Of a stretch of 64,000 bases of DNA, positions 50,276 through 63,600 are shown one piece after another; position 1 is the stretch's first letter; each line of letters starts with the position of its first letter. Source of the DNA: Dermatophagoides farinae (taxonomy: Eukaryota > Arthropoda > Arachnida > Sarcoptiformes > Pyroglyphidae). The position numbers were made by a program, and so were the translations under genes. Below the pieces are notes generated by a model. It ran no database searches. It was given only the letters and a program-made list of their open reading frames with translations, and was not told the DNA's origin. Location of the stretch: NCBI RefSeq assembly GCF_024713945.1, contig NC_134682.1:3417001-3481000 (forward strand). The letters are read 5' to 3'.

Positions 50276-50281
50276 CACGTG
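50276..50281. promoter_or_regulatory. E-box CACGTG upstream of HES gene 1
   Basis: Palindromic CACGTG about 940 nt upstream of the ATG, outside any microsatellite. HES-type repressors bind CACGTG/CACGCG sites, so autoregulation is possible. Confidence 0.3.
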
Positions 50282-50811
50282 CGATACCCGATCGATATAT
50301 TCAATTAAATTGGATTCGATTCGATTCGTTTTGATTCAATTTAATTTTGTTGCAATTTAACATTGTTTTATTTGTTTTTGTTGTTGTTGTTGTCTACCAT
50401 TAAGTCTCGCGATATTATTCGATACGTGTTGGATACTAATACGAACATCTAATCGAAAAATCAATCAAAAATACCGAAATCGTCTCACACTACCACCACC
50501 ATCACACAAACCACACCATCATCATAATCATCCTCTTTTGATTAATTATCATCATTTCATATTTTTTTTAGTGTAGCAAATTACAATAAAAAGTATGAAA
50601 CAAATTTATGGCATTAAACATATATATATCATTATCAGCATCACCATTCTTATCATCAATGATAATAATAATAATGAAACCAAAATACAATATTATCATC
50701 AAATTGAAAAAAATTAGGTTTTTTCTGTTTCTATGATGTGTTTGTGTGTGTGTGTGTGTGCGTGTGTGTATGTGTATGTGAAAAAACAACCAGAAAGCAC
50801 CATTTATAATC

Positions 50812-50817
50812 CACGTG
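50812..50817. promoter_or_regulatory. E-box CACGTG upstream of HES gene 1
   Basis: Second CACGTG, about 410 nt upstream of the ATG and also outside a repeat. Confidence 0.3.
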
Positions 50818-51223
50818 ATTATAATTTTGATGACGATGATAATAATAATAATAATTTGGGTCCGAAAAAACTCGAAAAATTTTTCTGCTAACGGTATAAG
50901 AAACAAGTAGTGATTTTTTTCCTAGAAATTTATTAAAAACCTTAATTTATTCGTTAATAATCGACAATTGACAACACTTACAAAGTTGCACATCATTGCT
51001 CACCCACCCACCCACAATCAACATTTTTATTATTACATATCTAATTTACGTCTATGAAAATATACGTCTTACGTCTTTGATTATAGAAGAATTTTGATTC
51101 CTCGAAAAGAATTTCAAATAATCATTGAATTTATTTTCATTTTTTATTTACAAATTATGAATTTTTTTTATAATCACTGAATAATTATCAATTATAAAAA
51201 TCTTCAATTAATCCATTGACAAA

Positions 51224-53709
51224 ATGCAACAACAACAACAACAACAACAACAGCCACAACAATCAAAACAAACAGAAAATTCGAACGAAACTATTTCAAC
51301 TTCAACGGCTACGACGACTAAATTGTTACGGCAAACGAAATCACCACGATCATCGTCGCGTTCAACATCACCCTTAAGTCTTCAGATTACTACAACGGTC
51401 GATTCGGTAAAATCAATAAATCCTATGAAAATTGAATCAACCGAGAAGAAAAGTTCGAAATATAAACGGAAAAATATCTGTAATGATGATGATGATGATC
51501 AAGATTGTTGTCCAGATTCATATCCGTCATCTTCTTCATCAAGAACACCAACACCATCGACTACACCGACATCAAGCCGATCTCCATCATTACGACAATC
51601 ACCATCATCATTGACGACGACCACAACAACAACATCAGGACCTTTGTCATCAATCGATGAGAAAATCATCACTTCTTCATCATCATCACAATCTTCGGCT
51701 AAAAAGTATAATAATGAAAATAAAAATGTACGAAATCATTCTCGTATGAATCCAATATTGGAACAGCAACAAAATCTTGTACGACCATTGCAACCAACTC
51801 AAGCTGAATTACCGATAAAACCATTATATTATCAGCAAACAAATGAACAAAAAGAAAAACAACAAATGACAATGATAATGATTACCAATCCTGATCAACA
51901 ACAACAAATTCACAAAGGATCAGAAGATCAAAGAAGCGGTCGATTAGCAGTAGGAGGAAAAGGAAATCATCATCGGGAACAACCGAATCATAAGCATTTG
52001 AATATTTATGAACAACAAAAATTGGCTAATAACAACATACAATTCGAAGTAGAGAAAGCATTTTTTGGACAATCAACATTACAAACACAAGGATTCATCA
52101 CAGCACAACAACATCAAGCATATCATTATCAACAAAATCATCATCATCATCAAAATCAATCGAAAATTTCAGCCATTATTCAACAGCAACAGCCATATCA
52201 TAAGAAAATATCTAAACCAATGATAGAAAAACGTCGACGGGATCGTATTAATCGTTCATTGAGTACATTAAAACAATTAATTATCGATTCAAAACGTTAT
52301 CCAATATCGAATGTAAGTCAATAACAGAATATGATATAATTTTTATAATTTTACTGGTTTTGTTTTACCTCGTTTTTTTGTAGTATAATAAGTCACGTTT
52401 CGAAAAAGCCGATATTTTAGAAATAACGGTAAAATATCTTGAATCATTAGTTTTGGAAGAACGACGTATATATCAACAAGGTTTTGATGATTGTAAAAAA
52501 CAATTATCACAATTTATAAATGAACATTTTAACAATGATGATGATAATAATAGCAATCGGAAACAACAGAAACGAGATTCAGATAATAATTCCAATGATG
52601 AAAATCCTCAATCAATAAAAATGGTTACCGATGATGATCAACAACAACAAAATCAAAATGTTCATCCAGTAAACAATGATGCTAATGTTACTGATGATGA
52701 TAATCAACAACAACAGAAACAAATATTCATGTCAACATTCAATAAAATAATGGAACATTTAGAATTAGTGGGTGAAAAATTGTTTAAAGAAAAACAAGGA
52801 AAAATAATGAGCGTTAATCTTTCATCATTAATTGCCGAATTAAATGAAATTAAAGGTCGTAGTTCATCCATTAGTGGTGGCGGTGATTCCGATGGTCATT
52901 ATTCGGCCGATGAACAACAACAAAATTGTTTCAATGATCATCATCATCATGGTGGCGGTAATAGTTCTGGTTATCAATCTGATAATATATTTTCAACATG
53001 GAATACAACATCGATAGAATCAACATCATCAATAAATCAAAAATCATATGGTGTCATACAACATACTAGAAATTATTTGGAAAAAAATAAACAACAAGAA
53101 TCATCAACATCATCATCATCATCAATTAAAGAAGAAAATCATTCGATTTCATCATCATCATCATCAACGTTGAACAATAATAAAGATTTGGATCAACAAT
53201 CTAAACATTTAATTAAGAAATTAGATCATCTTAGCCTGATGGAACAACATCGACATCGTAGAACTAGTGGTGGTGGTGGTGGTGGTGGTAATAGTGGTCA
53301 TTCATCAACAATGGCCACAAATGATTACGAACAACAACAACAACAACAAATATATCATCCGCTTAAATCTAAATTACTATCATCATGTGGTTCATCATCA
53401 TCATCGAATTCTCCTTCTTTTTCATCATCAACATGTTCATCATCATCATCATCAACAAAATCTGAATATTCACCAAGTTATTCAACATTATTATTAGCTA
53501 ATTCGAAAATTATTCAACATCAACAACAACAATCACCACAACAGCAACAAAAATCATTACGACCAATTGTTGATGCAAATCCATCACCATTTTATACTGA
53601 AATAACATTATCACATCCAAGAACTAATTTTGTTGGTAATGAACGTAATGGAAGTGAATTACCAAATTATGAAGCAATATGGCGACCATGGGGTTGTGGA
53701 CATCAATGA
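51224..53709 (+). CDS. HES gene 1: hairy/E(spl)-type bHLH repressor with internal WRPW
   Basis: Two exons, 51224-52312 and 52384-53709, joined in phase 0 inside the bHLH; 804 residues, long for the family. Residues 1-325 are low complexity (Q, S, T, P). The bHLH lies at about 329-390: basic region KPMIEKRRRDRIN with the Pro typical of HES proteins, helix 1 SLSTLKQLIIDS, then FEKADILEITVKYLESL. An Orange-like segment starts with YQQGFDDCKKQLSQF; a Gln/Asn/Asp-rich stretch of about 80 residues then intervenes before FNKIMEHLELVGEKLF, so the domain may be split. The tail has Gly, Ser and Gln runs and ends EAIWRPWGCGHQ: the Groucho-binding WRPW is followed by five residues, whereas in most family members it is the very end. 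Expected role: DNA-binding repressor that recruits Groucho, often downstream of Notch or in segmentation and neurogenesis. A candidate AATAAA lies at 53942-53947. Confidence 0.92.
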
Positions 53710-54356
53710 ATCGAATGAATCAACGTTTAATCACAATCAATCAATTGATCAAAATTTTGGATGATGATGATGATGATGATGAAATGATTCAATGTTGTTG
53801 GATCACACAACAAAATCATCTTCAATACCATTTTTTTGTTCAAAAAAAAAAAAAAAAAAATATTTTCACATATTTCAAAGGAGGTAAGTGACGCGGGCAC
53901 ACACCCTCATGCAAAACAAAACGAACGTACGAATGATTTGAAATAAATTTCCACAATTTTGAGTGTTTGATTATTGTGTTTATACACGTGTGTGTGTATG
54001 TGTGTGTGTGTGGGTGTGTGATTCCTGTGCACGATTTCTGTTGTTGATCCAATAGCATAATCATTGAATCATTCATCATTTCGGCAAAATTAAGAATCAG
54101 AAAAAATCTTTTTATCGATTTCAAAATTATGAATTTTGCAAATTTTATTCTTATTACTACCATTTAATTTCATAATCAATAATCATTACATTATTATTAT
54201 CGAGATGAAAAAATACAAAATTTTAAAATTCAAAAATGAAATTTGAATATTGAATATTGCGCTTTGCATTTGCAGCACATTTTTCTCTCTCTCTATTTTC
54301 GTTTTTTTTCCCAAAATCCTTCGTCTCTATATTTATCTAGCAAACCAATGTTTTTG

Positions 54357-54957
54357 TCAATGTGTCCATACTGTTACATTCGGATCCAACATCCTGGGAT
54401 GCCGTTGTTCCAGCTCTTCAAATATATCACCAAATGGTCGATCATTAACAATGATAATAGATTCGATATTAATATTAACGTGACACTGCAAAAAAAAAAA
54501 AAAAAAAAATTAACAGAGTAGGAAAACAATGAGTCTAGAATGTATTTAGTGTTGAATGTTTTGTTTGGTAGTAATAAGAATTTGAAAAAAAATAATTTAA
54601 TTCAGAATAATTCCATTTTTCAATTTTAATTTTCTCTTTTTTTCCCATCACCCATATCTGATCATCATCATCATGTTTATTCATCTTAATCACAATCAAA
54701 TTCATCAATATCGCATCTATTACATCGGTACTTACATGACCATCGGGAACCGTAACGAATATTTGGATTAAATCATTTTTTCCCTTTTTTTTCTTCTTAT
54801 TTTTCTTCATCTTTTTTGTGGATTTCTTCTTCAAATTGATTGCCGGATTATCATCATTATCACGATTAATGGTAGCGGATTCGGAAATGGATTTATATTT
54901 AACCGATGATGATAATGGCCGTATTAAACCAACGACAGTATTGTATAGAATTTCCAT
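54357..54957 (-). CDS. Unrecognised Lys-rich protein, two exons
   Basis: Exon 1 54957-54736 and exon 2 54485-54357 join in phase 0 through a strong donor (CAT|GTAAGT) and an acceptor TTTGCAG after a long pyrimidine tract, giving 116 residues. The N-terminus is MEILYNTVVGLIRPLSSSVK. Residues about 44-60 are almost all Lys (KKKSTKKMKKNKKKKKGK), a possible nuclear or nucleolar signal or RNA contact. The C-terminal half is compact and non-repetitive: DLIQIFVTVPDGHV across the junction, then VNINIESIIIVNDRPFGD and FEELEQRHPRMLDP, ending VWTH. Clean frame continuation over the intron into a balanced sequence makes it a credible gene. I do not recognise the family. Further 5' exons upstream of 54957 are possible. 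It lies between two convergent HES genes. Confidence 0.65.
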
Positions 54958-57900
54958 ACTTTTGTTTGGTATTTTTATTTTTGCAGTAATTCACTTCTGA
55001 TGAATGAATGTTTGAATGAATGAATGAATGGTTAGTAATTTTTAATAATTTTGATTTTTTTCTGTAAGTATCGATCTTCAAACATCAATAGGTAAATGGG
55101 GTAAGTTTTTTTGTATTTTTATTTTTTTCTCATCAACAATTCTCAATCACATAGAAGAAATTCCACATGTAGTAATGTATGTGTGTATGCAAATTAGAAT
55201 TGATTGTTTTTCGACAGGTTTCTATTTTTTTTCACTTGTTGAATTGATAAAATAATTTTTTTTTTGCAAAAAGAATTTGACGTCATTTAGTGGTCAATGA
55301 CGTCTTATTCTTTTTTTTAAATGAATTGTATTTAATTGATTGATTGATAAAAATGCTAATAAATTTATATTTTTCCACTTTTTTTTCTCTCCATTCATTT
55401 CCATGAGACTAAAATGTTTTGTTTCGACTTGGACTTGGATTGAATTTTTTTTCCACTCTTTTCTTTATGATTATGGTCATTTCGTTTTGTCAAATGACAA
55501 ACAGGATTTTTTTTTTCTTTGGCCACCACCGCCCACACAATTGAATAAAGATTGCAAGTTAAAAAAAAGAAAAAAGGATTAAAAATCATCATTGAACTTT
55601 TTCGACCTTTGTTGTTTCCATCCACCATATACACAGTTTTGAATTTTAAATATTTTTTTCAAGAATCAAAAAAGAAATTATCCTTTGATTTTTTTTTTCT
55701 CTTGGATAATAATCCCCATCATCCATGCCAAATTGTTGGACCAACAAACACACAACACACACACACACAAAACAAAACTGGTCCGTTCTTCAAAAATTTT
55801 CCAACAGACCAATGAGACCAATCACACAATAACGCACAATGGTCACATAACTGACATTTGGACAATTTGAAGGGATTATTCCTTTTTTTTCTTCTGAATT
55901 GAACGGCTTAAATCTTGGTCCTATGAAATGATGATGGTGGGTCCAAGTCTTTAGATTTTGTTCTGCTCATTGACTCCTTGTTGTCGTTATGTCCTCATGG
56001 TCATCATCATCGTCCAAATACAAATAAATAAATTGATTTGATTGGAAAAAAAGAACTATACAAATGAATGAATAAATGAAAATGGGTTGCAATTTCTTTT
56101 TCATTGGAAAATTTGAGAAAAAAAAATTTTCTATAATCCCAGTGTTTACGGTAAATAATGTAAAATGATCCGAACAAAAAATGCACAGAGAACAATGAAA
56201 TAGAAAAAAAATCAATTGATCGAGGATTAACTCTGTTTTTGTTGTTGTTGCTGTTGTCTTTGATGATGATGGTGATTATTTGAAGTTTGATGGTCTGCCT
56301 TTTTTTTCCTGGTGTCTGGTATGTATATCGTACACTGAGTTTGTACCGTAAATCTCGGTGGTCAAAAAATGAAAATAAAAAATTCTTTAATGGTAAGAAA
56401 GAAACCAGAAACCTTTTCAATTTTTTCTTTCTTTCATTCATTCATTTGCCAAGATCAAGGTCAATTTCGTTTTTTTTTTTTCGTTATTTATTGGTTTGAA
56501 ATTTATTTTTCATTATTTATTGAAATTTTAATTGATTGATTTTTGTTTTTGTTGCAATTTACAATTTGATGATTCGATTTTGATTATTATGACGTTTATC
56601 ATCGTTAACGTCATTGAATTAGAATTTGATTTCATCGAATTTTTTATTATTATTGACTCAATCAATTTATTTTACAATTTGATTCAATTTGAATTTTATT
56701 TCTATATATTTGATTTATTTTCTTTGCACGAGAAATTAACGACCACCCAATCATCCGAAACTATACGTCACACGTGTTTATGTCAAGTTTTATTTTCTGA
56801 TACAAAAAAAAAAATTCATGATGATGAGGTCAACGGGTTTTTATCGACAGATTTTTTTTTGTTTTGTTCCTTTTTGATTTGTGTTACATATTTCATGGAA
56901 AATTATCACTCAATAATTCAATGGAAATAAATCAAAAAAAAACTTTGTTTCAAATTTTTTTTACCCGCTACTTTTTTGGACCGGTTAAATTTGTTGATGA
57001 TTTATGTGACATACATACACTCGCACACACACACACACGTACACGTACACGTTCACATATGGACATTGGCCACTGGTAAATTTGAGCCACCTGAGTTGCT
57101 GAAAAATTATTATTATCATATATAGCCATCCTCCCCTCCATAGCTAATTGGACCAATAAATAAAAAATAATGATATTGGACCATGAAAATGAAATGCAAG
57201 TTTATCATCATCATCATCATTATTATTTATTATTTATGGGATGATAATAGTTTTATAGACTAGTTTCATCGTGATTATCTTTGATTTCATTTTTTTCTTT
57301 ATTTCTTCTATGGCCCATGTTGAATATCAATCAATGAAGATCGATTATCATCGTATTTTTTTCCGGTGTCTACCAATACATATAATAATAATAATAGGAT
57401 TTTTATTTTTCTTTTCAAATAAGAAAAAAAAAGAATTGACCTAACCTGACTTGAGAATGAGAATGACCGAAGCCAACACTACTACCACCACTAACACCAC
57501 TAAATGAACACACGAGCGAGGTCAATAAAAATTAAATTCATTTTTCAGTAGTTTTTAAATTCAATTTTTTTTTCTTCATTTTACCCTTGTGTATATATAT
57601 TGGACAATGACAATTCGTTACGCCTTCGTGTGTGTGTGTGTGTGTTTGATCTTTGAATCAATATATCTGATGATGGTCATCGGATTTTTCATTATCCAGT
57701 TAAGATAAATTTTTTTTTTTTTTGATTTGAGAAACTTTTTTCCTGGTGAGCAACACACATTAGCATGATTAGGATTATTTTATGATTTTACAATAACAAT
57801 AATAACAACAACAGCAATCAATTTGAAATAAATGACCCATTCTCTTTTTTTTTTTGAATATTGGTGTGTTGACCTAGAAAAAAAAATTATCATCATTTGT

Positions 57901-58862
57901 GGATAATTTTTTATTAAATAAAAATGATATATATGTCATTATCATCATATTATGATGAATGGGTAAATTGATCAAATGAGACCGTGCCCTTTCAAGATTG
58001 AAGAGTGTTTAACGCTCAAAAATCATTTGATTGACTTTTTGATTCGCTGTTTTTTTTCTGACCATTTCAGTCTATTTTTTTTTTTTTGATCAAATATTAA
58101 TTAAAAGCACAAAAAAAACTTGAATGGAATTTGAAACCAAAACGAATCAAAATGAAATGTTGAAAATATGATGATTGAAGAGAATAAGAGTGAATATATA
58201 CACTTGATTTTTTTCTTTCTCGGGTCCTCTGATGAAATGTCCAAATGAATGAGATTTATGTCAATCAAACACACACACACAAATGACCAATATACAAGCC
58301 CCTTGTTGTTGTTGTTGTCATTTACTATAGCGGCTAACTTTATTTGAAAAAAAAACAGATTTTTTTTCTTTTTCTTCTTCTTCATTAGTTTTTCTCGCTT
58401 TATATTCAGATCATTTTTGATTGAAAAGAACATTTTTTGCTGTTGCCTTTTTCTCAATGGCAAGGTTCCGGCTTCTATTGAGATTCTTCAAATGTCCATA
58501 ACCATAATGAAGTTTATTTATTGTGTCACCACCGAAACCACCACCAACAACACCAACAACAACAACGACAACAACAACAACAAAAACGAAAAGAAAAATT
58601 CAAAGCAAATACGAATTAAGCAAATACAGCCAAAAAAAAACTGTCAATAGTTATGGTTTTCAAAGTATTTTTTTTCAGGAAAGATAATATTGATTTGTGG
58701 AACAAACCAAAACATTGCATACACACACACGTGCACATGACTTATAATATGGAATGGAATGGAGATAAACACCGAAAAGCATTTTAGCAAACTTTGAAAA
58801 AAATTCTATTCACTCATCGATCAATCGATTTATGAGGTTTCAAAAAAAAAAAAAGATTTACA
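54958..58862. other. Intergenic region between the Lys-rich gene and HES gene 2
   Basis: 3.9 kb of simple-repeat-rich DNA with CA/TG runs and long poly(T), and CACGTG words near 56771 and 58729. No supportable coding sequence. The right end must hold the 3' UTR of HES gene 2. Confidence 0.5.
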
Positions 58863-58868
58863 TTTATT
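58863..58868 (-). terminator. Candidate poly(A) signal, HES gene 2
   Basis: AATAAA on the minus strand about 89 nt beyond the HES gene 2 stop codon. Confidence 0.4.
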
Positions 58869-58956
58869 TCAATGACTTAGCCAAATATAATATAAAAAAA
58901 AATACAACGATAACAAGAACAACAAAAAATTTATATTACAAAAAAAAGAAGAATTT

Positions 58957-59094
58957 TCACCATGGACGCCATACATTTTCATCATCATCAAAACAATCTT
59001 GTTGCCGTCGTGGTTGCTGTGAATCATCATGTTTCATAATCTTTAGATTTAATGGATGATTTTCATGTTGTTGATGATAATCTGATCCATAACC

Positions 59095-59128
<34 letters not shown>

Positions 59129-60075
59129 ATAACACCATCTGAATCATCATCAGTGATTTCTGCATCCGTATCTGATTCTGGAAATCTTTTTCGTTTTCGG
59201 TAATTATTATCCGTTATGATTGTTGTTGTTAATGATGATGATTTAATTATTGAATTAGAATTTGATGATATTGAAGTTGGTGGTGAACATCCATGATTCG
59301 ATGATGATGATGATGATGATAATGATTCAGATGATGGTGCCGGTGATGGTGGTGTTACAAACGTTGTCGTCGTAGTAGTAGTAGTAGCAGTCGTTTGTGA
59401 TCTTTGATGATTATGATTCTGATATGTTATCGATAATGATTGTTGAAGAAATTCTTTCACCGATTCATATGATATTTTTGATTGATTTTTTGTCAAATAT
59501 TCACACATTTGTCGTACACATTCTGAATAACCGGCCATATATTGATCATCATCGATTTTTCCTGTTGATTGTTGTTTTTGTTCCATATGTTCTTGATGAA
59601 GCTGTTTAACATAATTTACTGTCAATTCAAGTATATCGGCTTTTTCTAATTTACATTTATTATTCTGTGTATATTGTCCAGCTGAATCGACAACAATTGT
59701 TTTCAATTGTGATAAACATTGATTTATACGTGCCCGGCGTCGTTTTTCCATCAATGGTTTCGATATACGTACACCGTTCTGTTGTTGTTGATCTAATCCC
59801 AATAATACATTTGGATTTGTATTAAATCTTGTTGTCGGTGTCATTATCATCGGTTTCGGTGCATTATTATTGTTATTATTATTATTTGTGGTCATCATCA
59901 TCATCATTTTTGATTGTGGATTTGGAAATGAAGGACGCTGTTGATGATTCATCATCATTGATGGTATCGACGGTTGAAGTATAATCGATTGATTCATTGA
60001 TTTTATTGGCATCGATAGTGATGATTGTTGTTGTTGTTGTCGATTTGTAGCACGAATATAGGCAATTTTTGTCAT
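58957..60075 (-). CDS. HES gene 2: hairy/E(spl)/deadpan-type bHLH-Orange repressor
   Basis: One uninterrupted frame of 372 residues; the ATG at 60075 is the first in frame. Residues 1-100 are Gln/Asn/Met-rich. The bHLH lies at about 104-164: ISKPLMEKRRRARINQCL (basic region with the HES proline), QLKTIVVDSAGQY, then KLEKADILELTVNYVKQL. The Orange domain lies at about 177-215 (QYMAGYSECVRQMCEYL, VKEFLQQSL). A Thr/Ser-rich linker and an Asp run precede the C-terminal WRPW, which is the last four residues, as in canonical family members. The protein should bind class C/E-box DNA and recruit Groucho. The frame has no intron, like Drosophila E(spl) genes and unlike HES gene 1, although an intron in the 5' UTR cannot be excluded. 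CACGTG words lie 146 and 558 nt upstream. Confidence 0.93.
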
Positions 60076-60220
60076 TTTGTCATTCAATCGTAAATCAAAC
60101 TAAGAATTTTTTCTTGGTTTTGTTTCTCTTTCTTGAACTAGAACAAGATATAGACTGTTATTATGATATGCAACGATACAATTTATATACCTTTTGGTCC
60201 GCTTGTTTTTTGAATATATA

Positions 60221-60226
60221 CACGTG
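60221..60226. promoter_or_regulatory. E-box CACGTG near HES gene 2 start
   Basis: CACGTG about 146 nt upstream of the ATG, at the edge of a TG repeat, so it may be fortuitous. Confidence 0.25.
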
Positions 60227-60632
60227 TGTGTGTATGTGTGCATATTGCCAACAAACATATATGTTTGGGTTGATGGTAGTGCGTGTTTTTTTTTCTTTAT
60301 AAAATTTCGTGTGCTTCGGCAACAATTATTCATTCGTTCATTCATATATGGTTATGCACACGACAACAATATCAAGCTCGCGATTGATTGGTCCATAGCG
60401 GTACTATTGATAATAATTGAAATAAAGAGGCCGGACCATAGGGTACTTTTTTTCCACTGTGATAATAAAGTATAACATATCCACGGGCTGCTACTGTTAA
60501 CAATAACAACAACAACAACAAAAAACTCAAGCAAGCAAAAATAGTATATTTCTTTTGATCATATTGCGCTTGTTACATTTTTTTTTGTTTTTTTTTTGCT
60601 TTGTACAAGCAGGCGCAACAAGTTGGCTATAT

Positions 60633-60638
60633 CACGTG
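60633..60638. promoter_or_regulatory. E-box CACGTG upstream of HES gene 2
   Basis: ATCACGTGAT palindrome about 558 nt upstream of the ATG, outside any microsatellite. Confidence 0.3.
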
Positions 60639-63600
60639 ATCATCATCATCATCATCATCAACGTTGGTAATAAAAATGAAAAAGAAAAAAAATAATGACC
60701 GAAAATTCATAAAAATAAAGATAGATCAAACGGGTTGTAAACAATAAATCTTTAGAACGGTTTTTTTTCCGATTTGACAGTTTCAAAGGTCCCAGTTACC
60801 ATCATCATCATCATCAATGATGACGATGATGACCCTTGTTCTCTCTCTCTCTTGAACTTGTTATTTTTACTATATGAACTAGAGAGATTCGGCATCGTAA
60901 AAAAAAAACAAAATTTAAAGTTTTTGGTAATCCAAACTTCATGAGAGAGGTTTCACATTTCAAGATTTTTTTTTTAAATTCATTGTGTTTGTGTCTTTTT
61001 CATTCGCCGATTGCAACAACAAAAAAAAAATAAAATAAAATTGTCCGATTGGACCTGGAATCTATCAAAAAGAGTGAAAATAATGGTAACAATTTTATAA
61101 CAAAATAATAATGACCAATGATCGAAATCACACAGCAGCAGCAGCCCTTTTTATTTGGTCATTTTTGGTCAAACATTTTTTTTCAACCAGGCTAATTTTA
61201 TGACCAATAAAAACAGCAATATTTATCTATTTATTTTCATCCTTGTTTTTTTTTGGTTAAATGTCTTCATTTTTATTAGAATCAGACTTTTTAATGATGA
61301 TAATTCAATGATTGACCAATTCAATTGACCTGTTGCAGTATCAATAAATGAAAGTAAATTATTTACAAAAAAAAAATACGGTGACCGCCTCCATACCCAT
61401 TCTATTTGGTCATTATTTATAATCGATTGATCGATTATAATGGTTAGAAAAAAAGGTTCATTGACCATCATGAACTATTCTATTATTATTACGGTTCATT
61501 TGACACCTGACACTCTGGGTTTTTTTCCTCAGTTTTATTTTCATTCTTATTCGATTGTGGTGGACACAACAACAAACCATCGCAAATATGTCAAGAATGT
61601 TTTTTTTTCTTGATGATTGAATGAAATTTTTTTTTCACATTGATCAGAAATTCAGACAAAAAAAAACTCTTTGAATGTAATTTTTTGCTTGCTGGAATTT
61701 CTTAATCAATTGTGCATAGATTTTTTTTTGCTGAAATTAAATGTCCAGATTTTTTTTTCGTCATAGCCATCATCATCGTTATCATTATGGAACAAAATTT
61801 GAAATTTTTCTTTCTTTTTTCTTTGGTGACAACAACAACAACAACAACAGAAAACTAATTCAATGATGTATGTTTGATCTATTTTCGATTTATTGTATAG
61901 CGAATAATAATAAAATAAGAAACTTTTTAAAGTTCCATAAGAGAGTGAGGTCAAAGTTCGTTTAAATATATTTTGAACACACACACACACACACACAAAC
62001 ATACATACAAGATGTCATGTCATGTTTTTCAAACAAATGGCAAAAAAATAAAGGCGCGAGCAATAATGAAACAAATATGGACAGCATATGAATACGAATG
62101 CAAATTGAATGAATTCCAAGACAATAAAAATATGGAAATTGAGGAATGAAAGAACAAAAAAAAATTGATTTAAATTCAATTCCAAACAGGTAATAAATCA
62201 TTAATCAACAGGAAAAAAATTGGTGTTAATTTTGATTGGATTTAAATTAGACATCGACAACAGCAAAAATTTTTTTTGTACCAATTGGAACCTAGTCATC
62301 TCTCATAGGTAGAAAAAAAAGTGTGATGGACCTACCACATGCCATTAATCATCATACACACGCACACACAGTATGAATTCTCGTCGTGGATAAAAAAATA
62401 AAATGTTTCAATATTTACCCACAACTGGAAACACAGCAAGAAAACATAAACAAACATGTTACAAACGGGGAAACAAATTGTCAAATAATTCAAAAAAAAT
62501 TGTCAACAACGAACAACATGTAACAAAAAAAAAACAAAAATTTATTGGTTGTTCCAAATGGAACTTCTTGAAAGATGAATCTCTCTCTCTCTCTTGGTGC
62601 TGTCGTCATATTTTTTACTGCCATAATTTGAACTTTCAACTTTTTTTTTAGAAATGAATAAACTGAATTGTTGTATTTATAAATTGCATCACAAATGACA
62701 TGGGTATGAAAATGTTTTGTTGTTGTTGTCTTGGGTCAAATGAAAATTTTTTTTTATTTCTTTTTGTCCACTTGCTTTTGTTGTTTTCATCATAGCCGTT
62801 TGACCCTCCATGTCCATTAATGATGATGATGATGATGATTGTTGTTGTTGTTGTTGTTGCTATTTATGTAACAAATGAAAAATTCAATTTTCATTATTTA
62901 TTTATTATCGTCATCGTTGTAGTCGTTTTGGAGCATATTTTTGAAATGGGCCATATTTAGATCCAGTATGTCTATATATAATGCAAAATGTCTACAAGAC
63001 AAGTGTCCAAGAAGAAAAATATTGATATTCCCTCGATGATGATGAATGCAAGTTCGATTCAAATAAATAGAAAAAAAAAGAAAATCAATTTAAAGAAAAT
63101 TTTTTTTTATTCTTTTCGGTACATTTAAATTTTTTCTTTCATTTCATTTATTCATCAACATTCGGGACCTTGAACTTTCACTTATGATATATACGGTATT
63201 TCATTTCATTCAGGTAAAATTGATAACATTTTGTAGCAAAAAAAAACATCGATTCGATTGATACAATTGAAATTTATTTTCATATCGAATAATTATCAAT
63301 AGAAAAAACATCTGCATTTGAACAACAACAACAAGAGAATCGAACAAATAAACAAATGTTTTTCCTTTTTTTTTACTTTCTTTCGGTATATTATAATATA
63401 TGACAGTGGACATGTTGGACACATGTTTTTTTTTCTCTTAACACCACCGCCAATAATAATAATGGTCAACACACCAATAACAACAACAACAGTGAGTGGT
63501 GATAAATGTTATCGATGATGATGATGATGATGACCATAATCGTTTGGACAACAACAACAACAACAGAATTTTAAATGATCCATTTAAAAGAGACAGTTTA

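Larger units (their letters stand above)
46556..51223. other. Intergenic region between FATP-E and the first HES gene
   Basis: 4.7 kb of repeat-rich A+T-rich DNA. The only coding candidate is a short signal-peptide-like frame at 49399-49563. Two CACGTG E-boxes occur in the 950 nt before the HES start. CA/TG, ATC and GATG microsatellites are frequent. Confidence 0.45.

Noticed and set aside
51224-51270. Start of HES gene 1 as a repeat artefact
   Set aside because: The poly-Gln start is repetitive, but the frame stays open for 363 codons into the bHLH and I saw no better start. Kept, though a downstream ATG remains possible.
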